Assembly (NCBI GenBank): GCA_034435435.1
Contig: DAOTXN010000160.1
Coordinates: forward strand, 1-28,959
DNA from: DAOTXN01 sp034435435
GTDB lineage: Bacteria > Chloroflexota > Anaerolineae > S140-20
DNA: 28,959 nt
Direction of reading: 5' to 3'
A program made the translations under genes and the position numbers. Positions within the stretch are counted from its first letter, which is position 1. Each line of letters begins with the position of its first letter. The notes below the pieces were generated by a model, which worked only from the letters and a program-made list of their open reading frames with translations, did not search any database and was not told the DNA's origin. Positions 6,898 to 14,243 of this stretch are shown piece by piece.

Positions 6898-8169
6898 ATG
6901 ATTAGCTTTGAACTCCCCGAAAAAGTAAAACAGCAGCACATGATGACCCAGGCCATGTCCGAAGCGTTCATCCGGCCGGTGTCGCGCGAGCTGGACGAAA
7001 ACGAGCACGAAAAGCCCTGGACGTTCATCAAGCAGGTCTGGCCGGTGATCCAGATGCAAGAAGGGGCTGAACTGGCCAAGGCCGAAAAAAAAGCTGCCGC
7101 TGCTGCAGCAGGCGAAAAACCCACCGATGACGGAAAAAAAGAGTCGGTCGGTACAATGGTGTTGGCCCACATGATCGAGGCGCTGTCGTGGGGTGACGCG
7201 GGCGTATACTTGTGCATCCCCGGCGGACAACTGGGCGGCGAGGCCGTCAAAGCCGTAGGCACCATCGAACAAAAGCGTCGCTTTATGAAACGCTTTACCG
7301 AGGGCGAGCCGAAATGGGGCGCGATGGCGATTACCGAGCCGTGTTGCGGCTCCGATACGGCCAACATCAAGACCACGGCCCGTCTCGACCCTGAGACCAA
7401 CGAGTGGGTGTTGAACGGCGAAAAGATTTTTATCACCAGCGGCTTGATGGCCGCCGAAAAATCTGCCGGTTTTGTGGTGGTGTGGGCTACTGTGGATCCG
7501 TCGGCAGGGCGAGCGGGCATCAAGAGCTTTGTCGTCGAGGCCGGCACACCAGGCATGCAGGTGACCAAGGTTGAGGAAAAGCTAGGCATCCGCGCCAGCG
7601 ACACGGTTTCGATCGTGTTTGTGGACTGTCGCATCCCTTACGACAACATCCTGGGCAGCCCGGAGGTCAAAAAGAAAGACACCACTGAGGGATTCAAGGG
7701 CGTGATGCAGACTTTTGACGCCTCGCGCCCACTGGTGGCCGCCAGCGCCATGGGCATCGCCCGCGCCACTATTGAGTTTGTAAAGGATGTTTTGAAAAAG
7801 GATGGCATCGAAATCCGTTATGGCGCGCCCCGTCACAAGCTGACGGCCCTGGAGCGCGATGTGTTGGAGATGGAGGCGCAGTACAAGGCGGCCTGGCTGC
7901 TCACATTGCGCGCCATTTCCTTGTTGGACCAGCGCGTGCCCAACGCCCTCGAATCCTCGATGTGCAAGGCCAAAGCCGGCAAGGCCGTCACGCTGATCAC
8001 CCAAAAGGCGGTCGAGATTCTTGGCCCGCTGGGATATTCACGTGAGATGCTGGTCGAAAAGTGGATGCGCGACGCCAAGATCAACGACCTGTTCGAGGGT
8101 ACGGGCCAGATCAACATGCTGATTGTGGCCCGGCGCATTTTGGGTTATACTCGCAGGGAGTTAAAGTAA
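6898..8169 (+). CDS. Acyl-CoA dehydrogenase
   Basis: This 423-residue FAD enzyme would oxidise an acyl-CoA to a 2-enoyl-CoA. The ATG at 6898 follows AAAAGGAG by 6 nt. The family blocks A-M-A-I-T-E-P-C-C-G-S-D-T (about 142-154), L-N-G-E-K-I-F-I-T-S-G and the late helix F-E-G-T-G-Q-I-N-M are present, so the catalytic Glu (E400) is retained. One oddity is residues 58-82. The usual segment between the first helices is replaced by a Lys/Glu-bounded run of six alanines followed by Gly/Asp/Lys-rich sequence (K-K-A-A-A-A-A-A-G-E-K-P-T-D-D-G-K-K), which looks like a flexible insertion. The preceding acyl-CoA dehydrogenase is a likely partner subunit. The physiological substrate is unknown. Confidence 0.94.
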   Translation: MISFELPEKVKQQHMMTQAMSEAFIRPVSRELDENEHEKPWTFIKQVWPVIQMQEGAELAKAEKKAAAAAAGEKPTDDGKKESVGTMVLAHMIEALSWGDAGVYLCIPGGQLGGEAVKAVGTIEQKRRFMKRFTEGEPKWGAMAITEPCCGSDTANIKTTARLDPETNEWVLNGEKIFITSGLMAAEKSAGFVVVWATVDPSAGRAGIKSFVVEAGTPGMQVTKVEEKLGIRASDTVSIVFVDCRIPYDNILGSPEVKKKDTTEGFKGVMQTFDASRPLVAASAMGIARATIEFVKDVLKKDGIEIRYGAPRHKLTALERDVLEMEAQYKAAWLLTLRAISLLDQRVPNALESSMCKAKAGKAVTLITQKAVEILGPLGYSREMLVEKWMRDAKINDLFEGTGQINMLIVARRILGYTRRELK

Positions 8170-8224
8170 GGAGCTCACCATCAAGATTCCAAGACACCCA
8201 GGTTTCGAGACGGGCGTCCGCATT

Positions 8225-8303
8225 GTAGGGCGCGTTTCCATACGCGCCGTTCAAATGGCGGGTAAGAAACCCGCCCTACTGGCGGGTAAGAAACCCGCCC
8301 TAC
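8225..8303. repeat. Triple hairpin array of the GTAGGGCG family
   Basis: Two head-to-tail 24-bp copies (8256-8279 and 8280-8303) each form GGCGGGT-aagaa-ACCCGCC. They follow a related hairpin with different arms (GGCGCGT-ttccat-ACGCGCC, 8228-8248). The flanks carry imperfectly complementary words (CCAAGACACC near 8192 and TTGTGTCTTGGTGA near 8342), so a larger degraded palindrome encloses the array. It is a non-coding REP-like element filling the spacer before the SDR gene. Confidence 0.8.
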
Positions 8304-8381
8304 AGATTTGCGCCCCGAAATACCGAGATGATACTTTTTCTTTGTGTCTTGGTGACTTGGTGGTAAAGAAGGCCAAGTGGC

Positions 8382-9152
8382 ATGAATTTTGACCTGACCG
8401 GCAAAACCGCTCTTATCACCGGCGCATCGCGCGGCATTGGACAGGCGATTGCGCTGGCCTTTGCCGACGCGGGGGCCAAAGTGGTGGTGTCCAGCCGCAA
8501 GCAGGAAGGCGTGGACGCCGTCGCCGCCGAGATCCACAAGCGGGGCGGGACGGCGCTGGCCGTTGCGGCGCACGTGGGCGACGAACAAGCCGTGCTGAAC
8601 CTGGTGCAACGGACGGTTGAGGCTTTCGGCGGTGTAGACGTCCTAGTGAATAATGCCGGCACCAACCCGCACTTTGGCCCACTGATCACGGCCACCACGG
8701 CCCAGTGGGACAAGATTATGCAGGTCAACCTGCGCGGCGCGTTCCTGCTGTGCCAACAGGTCGCGCCGGTGATGCGCCAGCGCGGCGGCGGCAAAATCAT
8801 CAACGTGGCTTCGGTGGCGGGTGTTAAGCCGATGCCGGCCATGGGGATTTACAGCGTTTCGAAAGCCGGCCTGATCATGCTCACCCAAGCCTTGGCGCAG
8901 GAGCTCGGTCCCTTCAACATCCGGGTGAACGCCATCGCGCCCGGCGTGATCAAGACCCGTTTTAGCAGCGCCCTGTGGGAAACCCCTAGCGTGGCCGAAG
9001 CGCTCACTCAACGCACGCCGCTCGGCCACATCGGCCAGGTGGGCGACGTCGTCGGCGCGGCGCTATATCTGGCTTCACCGCTGGCAGATTATGTTACCGG
9101 CGCGGTCCTGCTCATCGACGGCGGGATGAACGTGGCCGGAATAATCGGATAA
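8382..9152 (+). CDS. SDR-family oxidoreductase (FabG-like)
   Basis: This 256-residue classical short-chain dehydrogenase has the cofactor motif T-G-A-S-R-G-I-G at residues 13-20, N-N-A-G at 90-93 and the catalytic Ser144, Tyr157 and Lys161 (Y-S-V-S-K). The C-terminal G-A-V-L-L-I-D-G-G-M end is typical of FabG relatives. Arg/Lys after the second strand (S-S-R-K) favours NADP(H), as an inference. In this operon it may act as a 3-hydroxyacyl-CoA dehydrogenase or keto reductase. SDRs are used that way in, for example, the bbs toluene pathway. The ATG at 8382 has only a weak upstream GGCCAAG-type ribosome site, and 212 nt of hairpin-rich spacer separate it from the previous gene. Confidence 0.92.
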   Translation: MNFDLTGKTALITGASRGIGQAIALAFADAGAKVVVSSRKQEGVDAVAAEIHKRGGTALAVAAHVGDEQAVLNLVQRTVEAFGGVDVLVNNAGTNPHFGPLITATTAQWDKIMQVNLRGAFLLCQQVAPVMRQRGGGKIINVASVAGVKPMPAMGIYSVSKAGLIMLTQALAQELGPFNIRVNAIAPGVIKTRFSSALWETPSVAEALTQRTPLGHIGQVGDVVGAALYLASPLADYVTGAVLLIDGGMNVAGIIG

Positions 9153-9191
9153 GGGATTCGCTATTCGTTTTTCGTACAAGGAGTGAAAACT

Positions 9192-11612
9192 ATGAGCTAC
9201 TCGATCAACCGTGTCGCCGTGATCGGCGCGGGGACGATGGGAGCGGCCATCGCGGCCCATCTGTCTAACGTCGGCATCCCCTGTTTTTTGCTCGACATCG
9301 CGCCCCGCAAGCTGACCCCCGACGAAGAGAGCAAAGGTCTGACCCTCGACCACCCGGCGGTGCGCAACCGTATCGTGAACGAGGGATTGAAGCGTTGCGT
9401 GGAGGCCCGGCCCTCTAACTTTTACGCCAAAGACGGCGTGGATCTGATCACCGTGGGCAACCTGGAAGACCATTTCGACTGGGTAGGAGAGGCCGATTGG
9501 ATCGTCGAGGCCATCGTCGAGCGGCTGGACATCAAGCAGCAATTGATGGAACGCATCGATGCGGTGCGCAAGCCCACGGCCATTGTCAGCACCAACACCA
9601 GCGGCATTCCGATTCACCAGATCGCCGAGGGGCGCTCGGAGAGCTTTCAACAGCACTTTTTGGGCACCCACTTTTTCAACCCGCCGCGCTATCTGAAGCT
9701 ACTGGAAATCATCCCCCACGCAAAAAACAGCCCCGAATTGATCGCGTTTATCCGAGAATTCGGCAGTCGGGTATTGGGCAAGGGCGTCGTCTTGTGCAAA
9801 GACACACCTAACTTTATCGCCAACCGCATGATTTCGGTGGCCGGGTCTTATGGCATCAACTATGCCCTGGACCACGGCTACACCGTCGAAGAAGTGGACG
9901 CCATCACCGGCCCGGCCATCGGGCGACCCAAGACAGCCACGTTTCGCCTCAATGACCTGGTGGGCATCGACGTGCTGGCCCACGTGTCGGGCAATCTGTA
10001 CGACGCCATCCCCCACGACCCGCACCGCGAGGTGTTGAGACACGAAAAAGCGGCGGCGCTGGTCGGCGCGCTGATCGAGCGGGGTTGGCTGGGCAACAAG
10101 ACCGACCAGGGCTTTTACAAAAAGACCGTCGTCAACGGCGAGCGCCAGTTCTGGGTGCTCAACCCCGCTACGCTGGAATACCAGCCGCCCACCAAAATCC
10201 GCTTCGACTCGCTGGGCGCGGCGCGCAAGATCGAGGACCCGGCCCAAAAACTGGAATTGATGGCCTACGCGCAAGACCGGGCCGGTCAATACGCCTGGCA
10301 CGTGCTCTCGCGCACGGTGATGTACGCCGCCAGTTGCATCCCCGAAATCAGCGACGACATTATCTCGGTGGACAATGCCTGCAAGTGGGGCTTTAACTGG
10401 GAGCTAGGCCCGTTCGAGACCTGGGACGCCATCGGCGTGGCCCGGGCCGCCGAGCGAATGCGGAGCGAGGGCGTCGCAATCCCGGCCTGGGTGCAGGAGA
10501 TGCTGGACGGCGGCTATGAGACCTTTTACCAGCGGGATAATGGGCGCGTCGTGGGCTACTATGACCCGCAGAGCAAAGGTTATAAGCCCTTGCCGGTAGA
10601 CCCGCACGTCGTCTCGATCAAGGCCCTGAAGTCGCAAGGCAAAGAATTAGCCGCGAACGCCAGCGCGAGCCTGCTGGATATGGGCGACGGGGTGTTGCTG
10701 TTCGAGTTTCACAGCAAGGCCAACGCGCTCGACCCCGACATCTTTGCCATGGCCGAGCAGGCTCTGGAAGAACTGCAAAAGCCGGAGTGGATCGGGCTGG
10801 TCATCGGCAACCAGGGTGAGCACTTTTGCGCCGGGGCCAACATTTTTATGGTAGCCGTGGCCGCGCAACAGGGCCAGTTCGGCGACATTGACGCGCTGGT
10901 GAAAAAGATGCACCGGATTATGCAAGGGATGCGCTTTTCGCCCAAACCCATCGTGGCCGCGCCGTTTGGCATGGTGCTGGGCGGCGGCTGTGAAGTGGTG
11001 TTGGCAGCGTCCCGTGTGGTGGCGGCCGCCGAGACCTACATTGGCCTGGTCGAGGTGGGGGTAGGGTTGGTGCCGGCGGGCGGCGGCTGCAAAGAGATGT
11101 TGCGCCGCATCGTTGGCCCCGCGATGCAGACCCCGGACGCGCAAATCTTGCCTTTCTTGCAGCGGACTTTTGAGCAAATCGGTCTGGCCAAGGTCGCCAC
11201 CAGCGCCGTCGAGGCCCGCCAGATGAAGATATTGAGTGATAGCGACCGGGTGATCACCAATCAGGACTATTTGCTGGCCGAGGCCAAACAAGAAGTGCTC
11301 GACATGGTGCGCAAAGGCTATCGCCCACCCGCTCCCGCTAAAATCTACGCTGCCGGACGCGACGCCTACGCCGCGCTGCTCATCGCCCTGTACCAGATGA
11401 ATGAAGCCGGCTATGCCACCGAGCACGACGTGATCATCGGTAAAAAGCTGGGCTATATCCTCACCGGAGGTGAGCTGAGCGCGCCGGCGTGGGTGGACGA
11501 ACAAGTCATCCTCGACCTGGAGCGCGAAGCGTTTGTGGCGCTGTGCCACGAACCCAAGAGCATCGAGCGCATCTGGTTTATGTTGCAGAACAACAAACCG
11601 CTGCGGAATTAG
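9192..11612 (+). CDS. fadN: 3-hydroxyacyl-CoA dehydrogenase / enoyl-CoA hydratase fusion (FadN type)
   Basis: This 806-residue bifunctional beta-oxidation enzyme has the dehydrogenase first and the hydratase last. That is the order of Bacillus FadN and the reverse of E. coli FadB. I use the ATG at 9192 because AAGGAG (9178-9183) is 8 nt upstream; a GTG at 9183 overlaps the ribosome site. The NAD-binding G-A-G-T-M-G lies at residues 12-17 and the dehydrogenase His is H160 in H-F-F-N-P. The hydratase domain (about 490-700) has G-x-H-F-C-A-G-A-N and both acid positions: E601 (G-G-G-C-E) and E621 (G-L-V-E-V-G-V-G). It lies between the SDR and the thiolase and supplies two steps of the spiral. Confidence 0.95.
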   Translation: MSYSINRVAVIGAGTMGAAIAAHLSNVGIPCFLLDIAPRKLTPDEESKGLTLDHPAVRNRIVNEGLKRCVEARPSNFYAKDGVDLITVGNLEDHFDWVGEADWIVEAIVERLDIKQQLMERIDAVRKPTAIVSTNTSGIPIHQIAEGRSESFQQHFLGTHFFNPPRYLKLLEIIPHAKNSPELIAFIREFGSRVLGKGVVLCKDTPNFIANRMISVAGSYGINYALDHGYTVEEVDAITGPAIGRPKTATFRLNDLVGIDVLAHVSGNLYDAIPHDPHREVLRHEKAAALVGALIERGWLGNKTDQGFYKKTVVNGERQFWVLNPATLEYQPPTKIRFDSLGAARKIEDPAQKLELMAYAQDRAGQYAWHVLSRTVMYAASCIPEISDDIISVDNACKWGFNWELGPFETWDAIGVARAAERMRSEGVAIPAWVQEMLDGGYETFYQRDNGRVVGYYDPQSKGYKPLPVDPHVVSIKALKSQGKELAANASASLLDMGDGVLLFEFHSKANALDPDIFAMAEQALEELQKPEWIGLVIGNQGEHFCAGANIFMVAVAAQQGQFGDIDALVKKMHRIMQGMRFSPKPIVAAPFGMVLGGGCEVVLAASRVVAAAETYIGLVEVGVGLVPAGGGCKEMLRRIVGPAMQTPDAQILPFLQRTFEQIGLAKVATSAVEARQMKILSDSDRVITNQDYLLAEAKQEVLDMVRKGYRPPAPAKIYAAGRDAYAALLIALYQMNEAGYATEHDVIIGKKLGYILTGGELSAPAWVDEQVILDLEREAFVALCHEPKSIERIWFMLQNNKPLRN

Positions 11613-11628
11613 GAAGGAGTGAATCAAG

Positions 11629-12804
11629 ATGAAACAAGCCGTAATCGTTTCAGCCGTGCGCACTGCCGTGGGGCGCGCCAAGCGAGGCGCGCTGGCGTAT
11701 CAGCGGCCCGACGACATGGCCGCAGCGGTGATTAAAGAGGTGCTCAACCGCGCCGATACAGGCGCGGTCGCTCCCGAGATGGTCGAAGACGTCATCCTCG
11801 GCTGTGCTTTTCCTGAAGGCGAGCAAGGGATGAACGTGGGGCGGGTGGCGCTCCTGCGCGCCGGATTGCCCTATAGTGTGCCGGGGCAGACGATCAACCG
11901 CTTTTGCTCGTCGGGCTTGCAAGCCATTGCCCTGGCCGGCGAGCGCATCATGGCCGGTTTTGCCACCTGCATCATCGCCGGGGGGACCGAATCTATGAGC
12001 ATGGTGCCCATGATCAGCAACAAGTTCGCTCCCAACCCGTGGCTGGCGAAGAACTATCCCCAGGTTTATCTGGGCATGGGACTGACCGCCGAAAAAGTAG
12101 CCCAGGAATTCCACATCAGCCGCGAGGACCAGGACCAGTTCGGCTACACCAGTCATCAACGGGCTATCGCTGCCCAGGACGCTGGCAAGTTCAAAGCCGA
12201 AATCACGCCCCTGGAGGTCGAGACAGTGACGCTGGCGGGGACCAAAACGGTGGTGTTTGACGCTGACGAAGGCCCACGGCGTGACACGACGCTGGAGGCG
12301 CTGGCCAAACTCAAACCGGCCTTCAAGCAGAACGGCACGGTGACGGCCGGGAACTCGTCGCAGATGAGCGACGGCGCGGCGGCAGTGTTGGTGATGGAGC
12401 GCGAATCGGCCGAGTCATTAGGCTTGAAACCACTGGCCCGTTTCGTGGGTTTTGCCGTAGCGGGCGTGCGCCCCGAAGTGATGGGCATCGGTCCGGTCGA
12501 GGCGATCCCCAAGGTGCTCAAGCTGACCGGCCTGAACCTGTCGGATATGGGTGTGATCGAGCTGAACGAGGCCTTTGCCGCCCAGTCGCTGGCCGTGGTG
12601 CGCGAGCTGGGGTTGGACCCGGCCAAAGTCAACGTGAACGGCGGCGCCGTCGCCTTGGGTCACCCCTTGGGTTGTACCGGCGCCAAGTTGACTGTGCAAC
12701 TCATCCACGAAATGCAACGTGCGAGCCATCGCTATGGCATGGTGAGTATGTGCATCGGCGGCGGGATGGGCGCGGCGGGCGTTTTCGAATCACTGAACCA
12801 CTAA
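11629..12804 (+). CDS. fadA: Acetyl-CoA C-acyltransferase (thiolase)
   Basis: This 391-residue classical thiolase has all catalytic residues: Cys93 in R-F-C-S-S-G, His345 in G-H-P-L-G-C-T-G and Cys375 in C-I-G-G-G-M-G. It would cleave 3-ketoacyl-CoA to acetyl-CoA plus the shortened acyl-CoA. Its position directly after the FadN-type gene (16-nt gap, GGAAGGAG before the ATG) matches the fadN-fadA order known in Bacillus. It contrasts with the second, thiolase-like protein at 14936, which lacks the nucleophilic Cys. It closes the beta-oxidation operon; a short ACGCGC/GCGCGT hairpin follows at 12805-12822. Confidence 0.95.
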   Translation: MKQAVIVSAVRTAVGRAKRGALAYQRPDDMAAAVIKEVLNRADTGAVAPEMVEDVILGCAFPEGEQGMNVGRVALLRAGLPYSVPGQTINRFCSSGLQAIALAGERIMAGFATCIIAGGTESMSMVPMISNKFAPNPWLAKNYPQVYLGMGLTAEKVAQEFHISREDQDQFGYTSHQRAIAAQDAGKFKAEITPLEVETVTLAGTKTVVFDADEGPRRDTTLEALAKLKPAFKQNGTVTAGNSSQMSDGAAAVLVMERESAESLGLKPLARFVGFAVAGVRPEVMGIGPVEAIPKVLKLTGLNLSDMGVIELNEAFAAQSLAVVRELGLDPAKVNVNGGAVALGHPLGCTGAKLTVQLIHEMQRASHRYGMVSMCIGGGMGAAGVFESLNH

Positions 12805-12829
12805 AACGCGCCGATTTGCGCGTATATTC

Positions 12830-12981
12830 AGCCTGGACCTGGCGCTGCCACACTTATCTTGCGCTTCCAGCGCTGCCCTGTTTTGCTCACTTGCCCAGCA
12901 AAGCCTTCGGCGTGAGCCTCAGTCGAACGCTGTGCGGCGCTGGAGGGCAGGTGATGAGGCAGATGGAGCCAGGTCCAGGCT
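12830..12981 (+). ncRNA. Long nested imperfect hairpin upstream of the DUF2877 gene (candidate structured leader)
   Basis: AGCCTGGACCTGGC (12830-12843) is the exact reverse complement of GCCAGGTCCAGGCT (12968-12981). Nested inside are CTGCC (12845-12849) with GGCAG (12958-12962) and TCCAGCGCTGC (12866-12876) with GCGGCGCTGGA (12934-12944, one G-T pair). Further in are GCTCAC (12885-12890) with GTGAGC (12912-12917) and GCC (12893-12895) with GGC (12909-12911). All pairings are compatible in one 152-nt fold. It ends in TTTTGCTCTTTT and lies 12 nt before the start codon of the next gene. It could be a cis-regulatory RNA, an unusual terminator, or a small palindromic mobile element (MITE-like). 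No known riboswitch class is recognised. Confidence 0.5.
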
Positions 12982-12993
12982 TTTGCTCTTTTG

Positions 12994-13896
12994 ATGGCAC
13001 AGAGCGCCTCGGAGAAAAAGCTGGCCGCTCTTTCGATCAGCCGGGCGGTAGGCGAATGGCTAAAGCAAGGACGATTCGCCGCGCAGGCCCTGGCAGTCTT
13101 TGAGCACGCCTGCAACCTGATCACGGGCGACGGAGACGTGATCGCGTTGGTGATTCCACAGGTCGGCGACGGACCGCTCAACGTCGTGGTAGATGGCGAG
13201 ACAGGCATTTTCTCCGGGGTCGCCCCCGGCGCACCGGTGACGTTGGGGCACGACTGTTTCCAGGTCGGCGGGTTGCGGGTGGATCTGCGAGAGGCGGCGG
13301 CTTGGGAGCCACGCCCGGATTGGGAAACGCTGCGCGTCCGGCGCGAGGCGGTCAAGCTCCACGCGCCGCTGCTGCGCGCCCTGTGTGATCAGCACGCTCC
13401 ATTTCGTAGCCTTCTGGCGCTGTTGGAAACTCGCCCCTCCGCTGATGTGCTCACCGAGGCCGTTTTTTCTCAAGCGCGCGAGGCCGCCGAGGCCTTGCGA
13501 AAGGGGTGGGGCGGCGACCTCGCACAACTGCGAGTTGGAGCAAAGGGGTTGGCCGGGTTGGGAGAAGGACTGACCCCGGCCGGGGACGATTTTCTTAGCG
13601 GCGTGATGCTGTGGGCCTGGCTGGCGCATCCGGCTCCGGCTTCCTTTTGCCGGTCCATTGTTCAAGCTGCCGGCCGACGCACCACGACGCTCTCGGCGGC
13701 TTTTCTGCGGGCTGCGGCGCGGGGGGAGTGCAGCGCCCCCTGGCACAAGCTGCTGGCGGCGCTGGGCCAGAACGCAAAAATCGAAATCGAGGCTGCTATA
13801 CTCGATGTTCTGACCCACGGCGCGAGCTCTGGCGCCGACACGCTGGCGGGGTTCTTGACCGCTTTGACCTGGGAGGCGGTTCGGGGTATGTGCTAG
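12994..13896 (+). CDS. DUF2877 family protein (AllH/YlbF-like)
   Basis: This 300-residue cytoplasmic protein has the DUF2877 signature G-L-G-E-G-L-T-P-A-G-D-D-F-L-S-G near residues 187-202, followed by a hydrophobic helix. The E. coli family member, AllH (formerly YlbF), is one of three subunits of oxamate transcarbamylase with AllF (FdrA) and AllG (YlbE, DUF1116). The other two families are encoded further down this same strand (18745 and 21533), which supports a shared complex. ATG 12994 or TTG 12991 are the only starts between an in-frame stop at 12955 and the conserved body. Neither has a Shine-Dalgarno site, and the long hairpin ends 12 nt upstream. A role in carbamoyl transfer is inferred from the family and neighbours. 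Confidence 0.85.
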   Translation: MAQSASEKKLAALSISRAVGEWLKQGRFAAQALAVFEHACNLITGDGDVIALVIPQVGDGPLNVVVDGETGIFSGVAPGAPVTLGHDCFQVGGLRVDLREAAAWEPRPDWETLRVRREAVKLHAPLLRALCDQHAPFRSLLALLETRPSADVLTEAVFSQAREAAEALRKGWGGDLAQLRVGAKGLAGLGEGLTPAGDDFLSGVMLWAWLAHPAPASFCRSIVQAAGRRTTTLSAAFLRAAARGECSAPWHKLLAALGQNAKIEIEAAILDVLTHGASSGADTLAGFLTALTWEAVRGMC

Positions 13897-13903
13897 AACC
13901 CAA

Positions 13904-13917
13904 TGTACACGTGTGCA
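13904..13917. promoter_or_regulatory. Operator-like palindrome upstream of the second promoter
   Basis: TGTACACGTGTGCA reads the same on both strands in 12 of 14 positions, with a perfect ACACGTGT core. It lies two bases upstream of the -35 element, the position of an activator site or upstream operator. Confidence 0.4.
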
Positions 13918-13919
13918 AT

Positions 13920-13948
13920 TTGGCACATTTTGAAATCTATGCTATATT
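13920..13948 (+). promoter_or_regulatory. Sigma70-type promoter of the thiolase-like/cyclase/FdrA operon
   Basis: TTGGCA (13920-13925) and TATATT (13943-13948) are 17 nt apart; each hexamer matches consensus in five of six positions. It stands at the upstream edge of the 347-nt spacer before the GNAT-like gene and is the best start point for the long co-directional run to about 25449. The leader would be about 290 nt. Confidence 0.65.
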
Positions 13949-14098
13949 TGTGCAGCAGATCGACGGTGAAGGGCCTGGTACTCATGACCTCGAGACCCGC
14001 GTGACCAAACGTGTTCTGATTTCTTCTGGAAGCATTTTCATCTGTGCCGAGGTATAGCGCGCACCATTTTCTTCCCTGCTCCATTGAAAGGAAGACCT

Positions 14099-14176
14099 AT
14101 GGCAGAGAAAATCATCTCGACGTTCTTTCCGACCCCTCTAAACGCCAAGGTGAGTCTATGCTCTTTTGTTATGTGA
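14099..14176 (+). CDS. Possible 25-residue small ORF in the operon leader
   Basis: ATG at 14099 is preceded by AAAGGAAG at a plausible distance and opens a 25-codon frame ending in TGA at 14174-14176 (starts M-A-E-K-I-I-S-T-F-F-P and ends C-S-F-V-M). It lies between the promoter at 13920-13948 and the GNAT-like gene. It could be a leader peptide or chance. There is no homology I recognise and no attenuator-like codon run. The rest of the 13897-14243 spacer shows no other gene. Confidence 0.25.
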   Translation: MAEKIISTFFPTPLNAKVSLCSFVM

Positions 14177-14243
14177 TTGAACCGCTGTGGAGAACCACCC
14201 CGGCGGTCTTGAGTTTTTGTATCCTGATCAAGGAGGGTTTCGT

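Noticed and set aside
8256..8303. CRISPR-like tandem repeat
   Set aside because: The two 24-bp units are directly joined with no spacer between them and are self-palindromic; there are no cas genes.
12672..13103. Open frame spanning the thiolase end and the 12830-12981 hairpin
   Set aside because: It overlaps the conserved C-terminus of the thiolase and the start of the DUF2877 gene in another frame, and its product resembles nothing known; the spacer is better explained by its inverted repeats.
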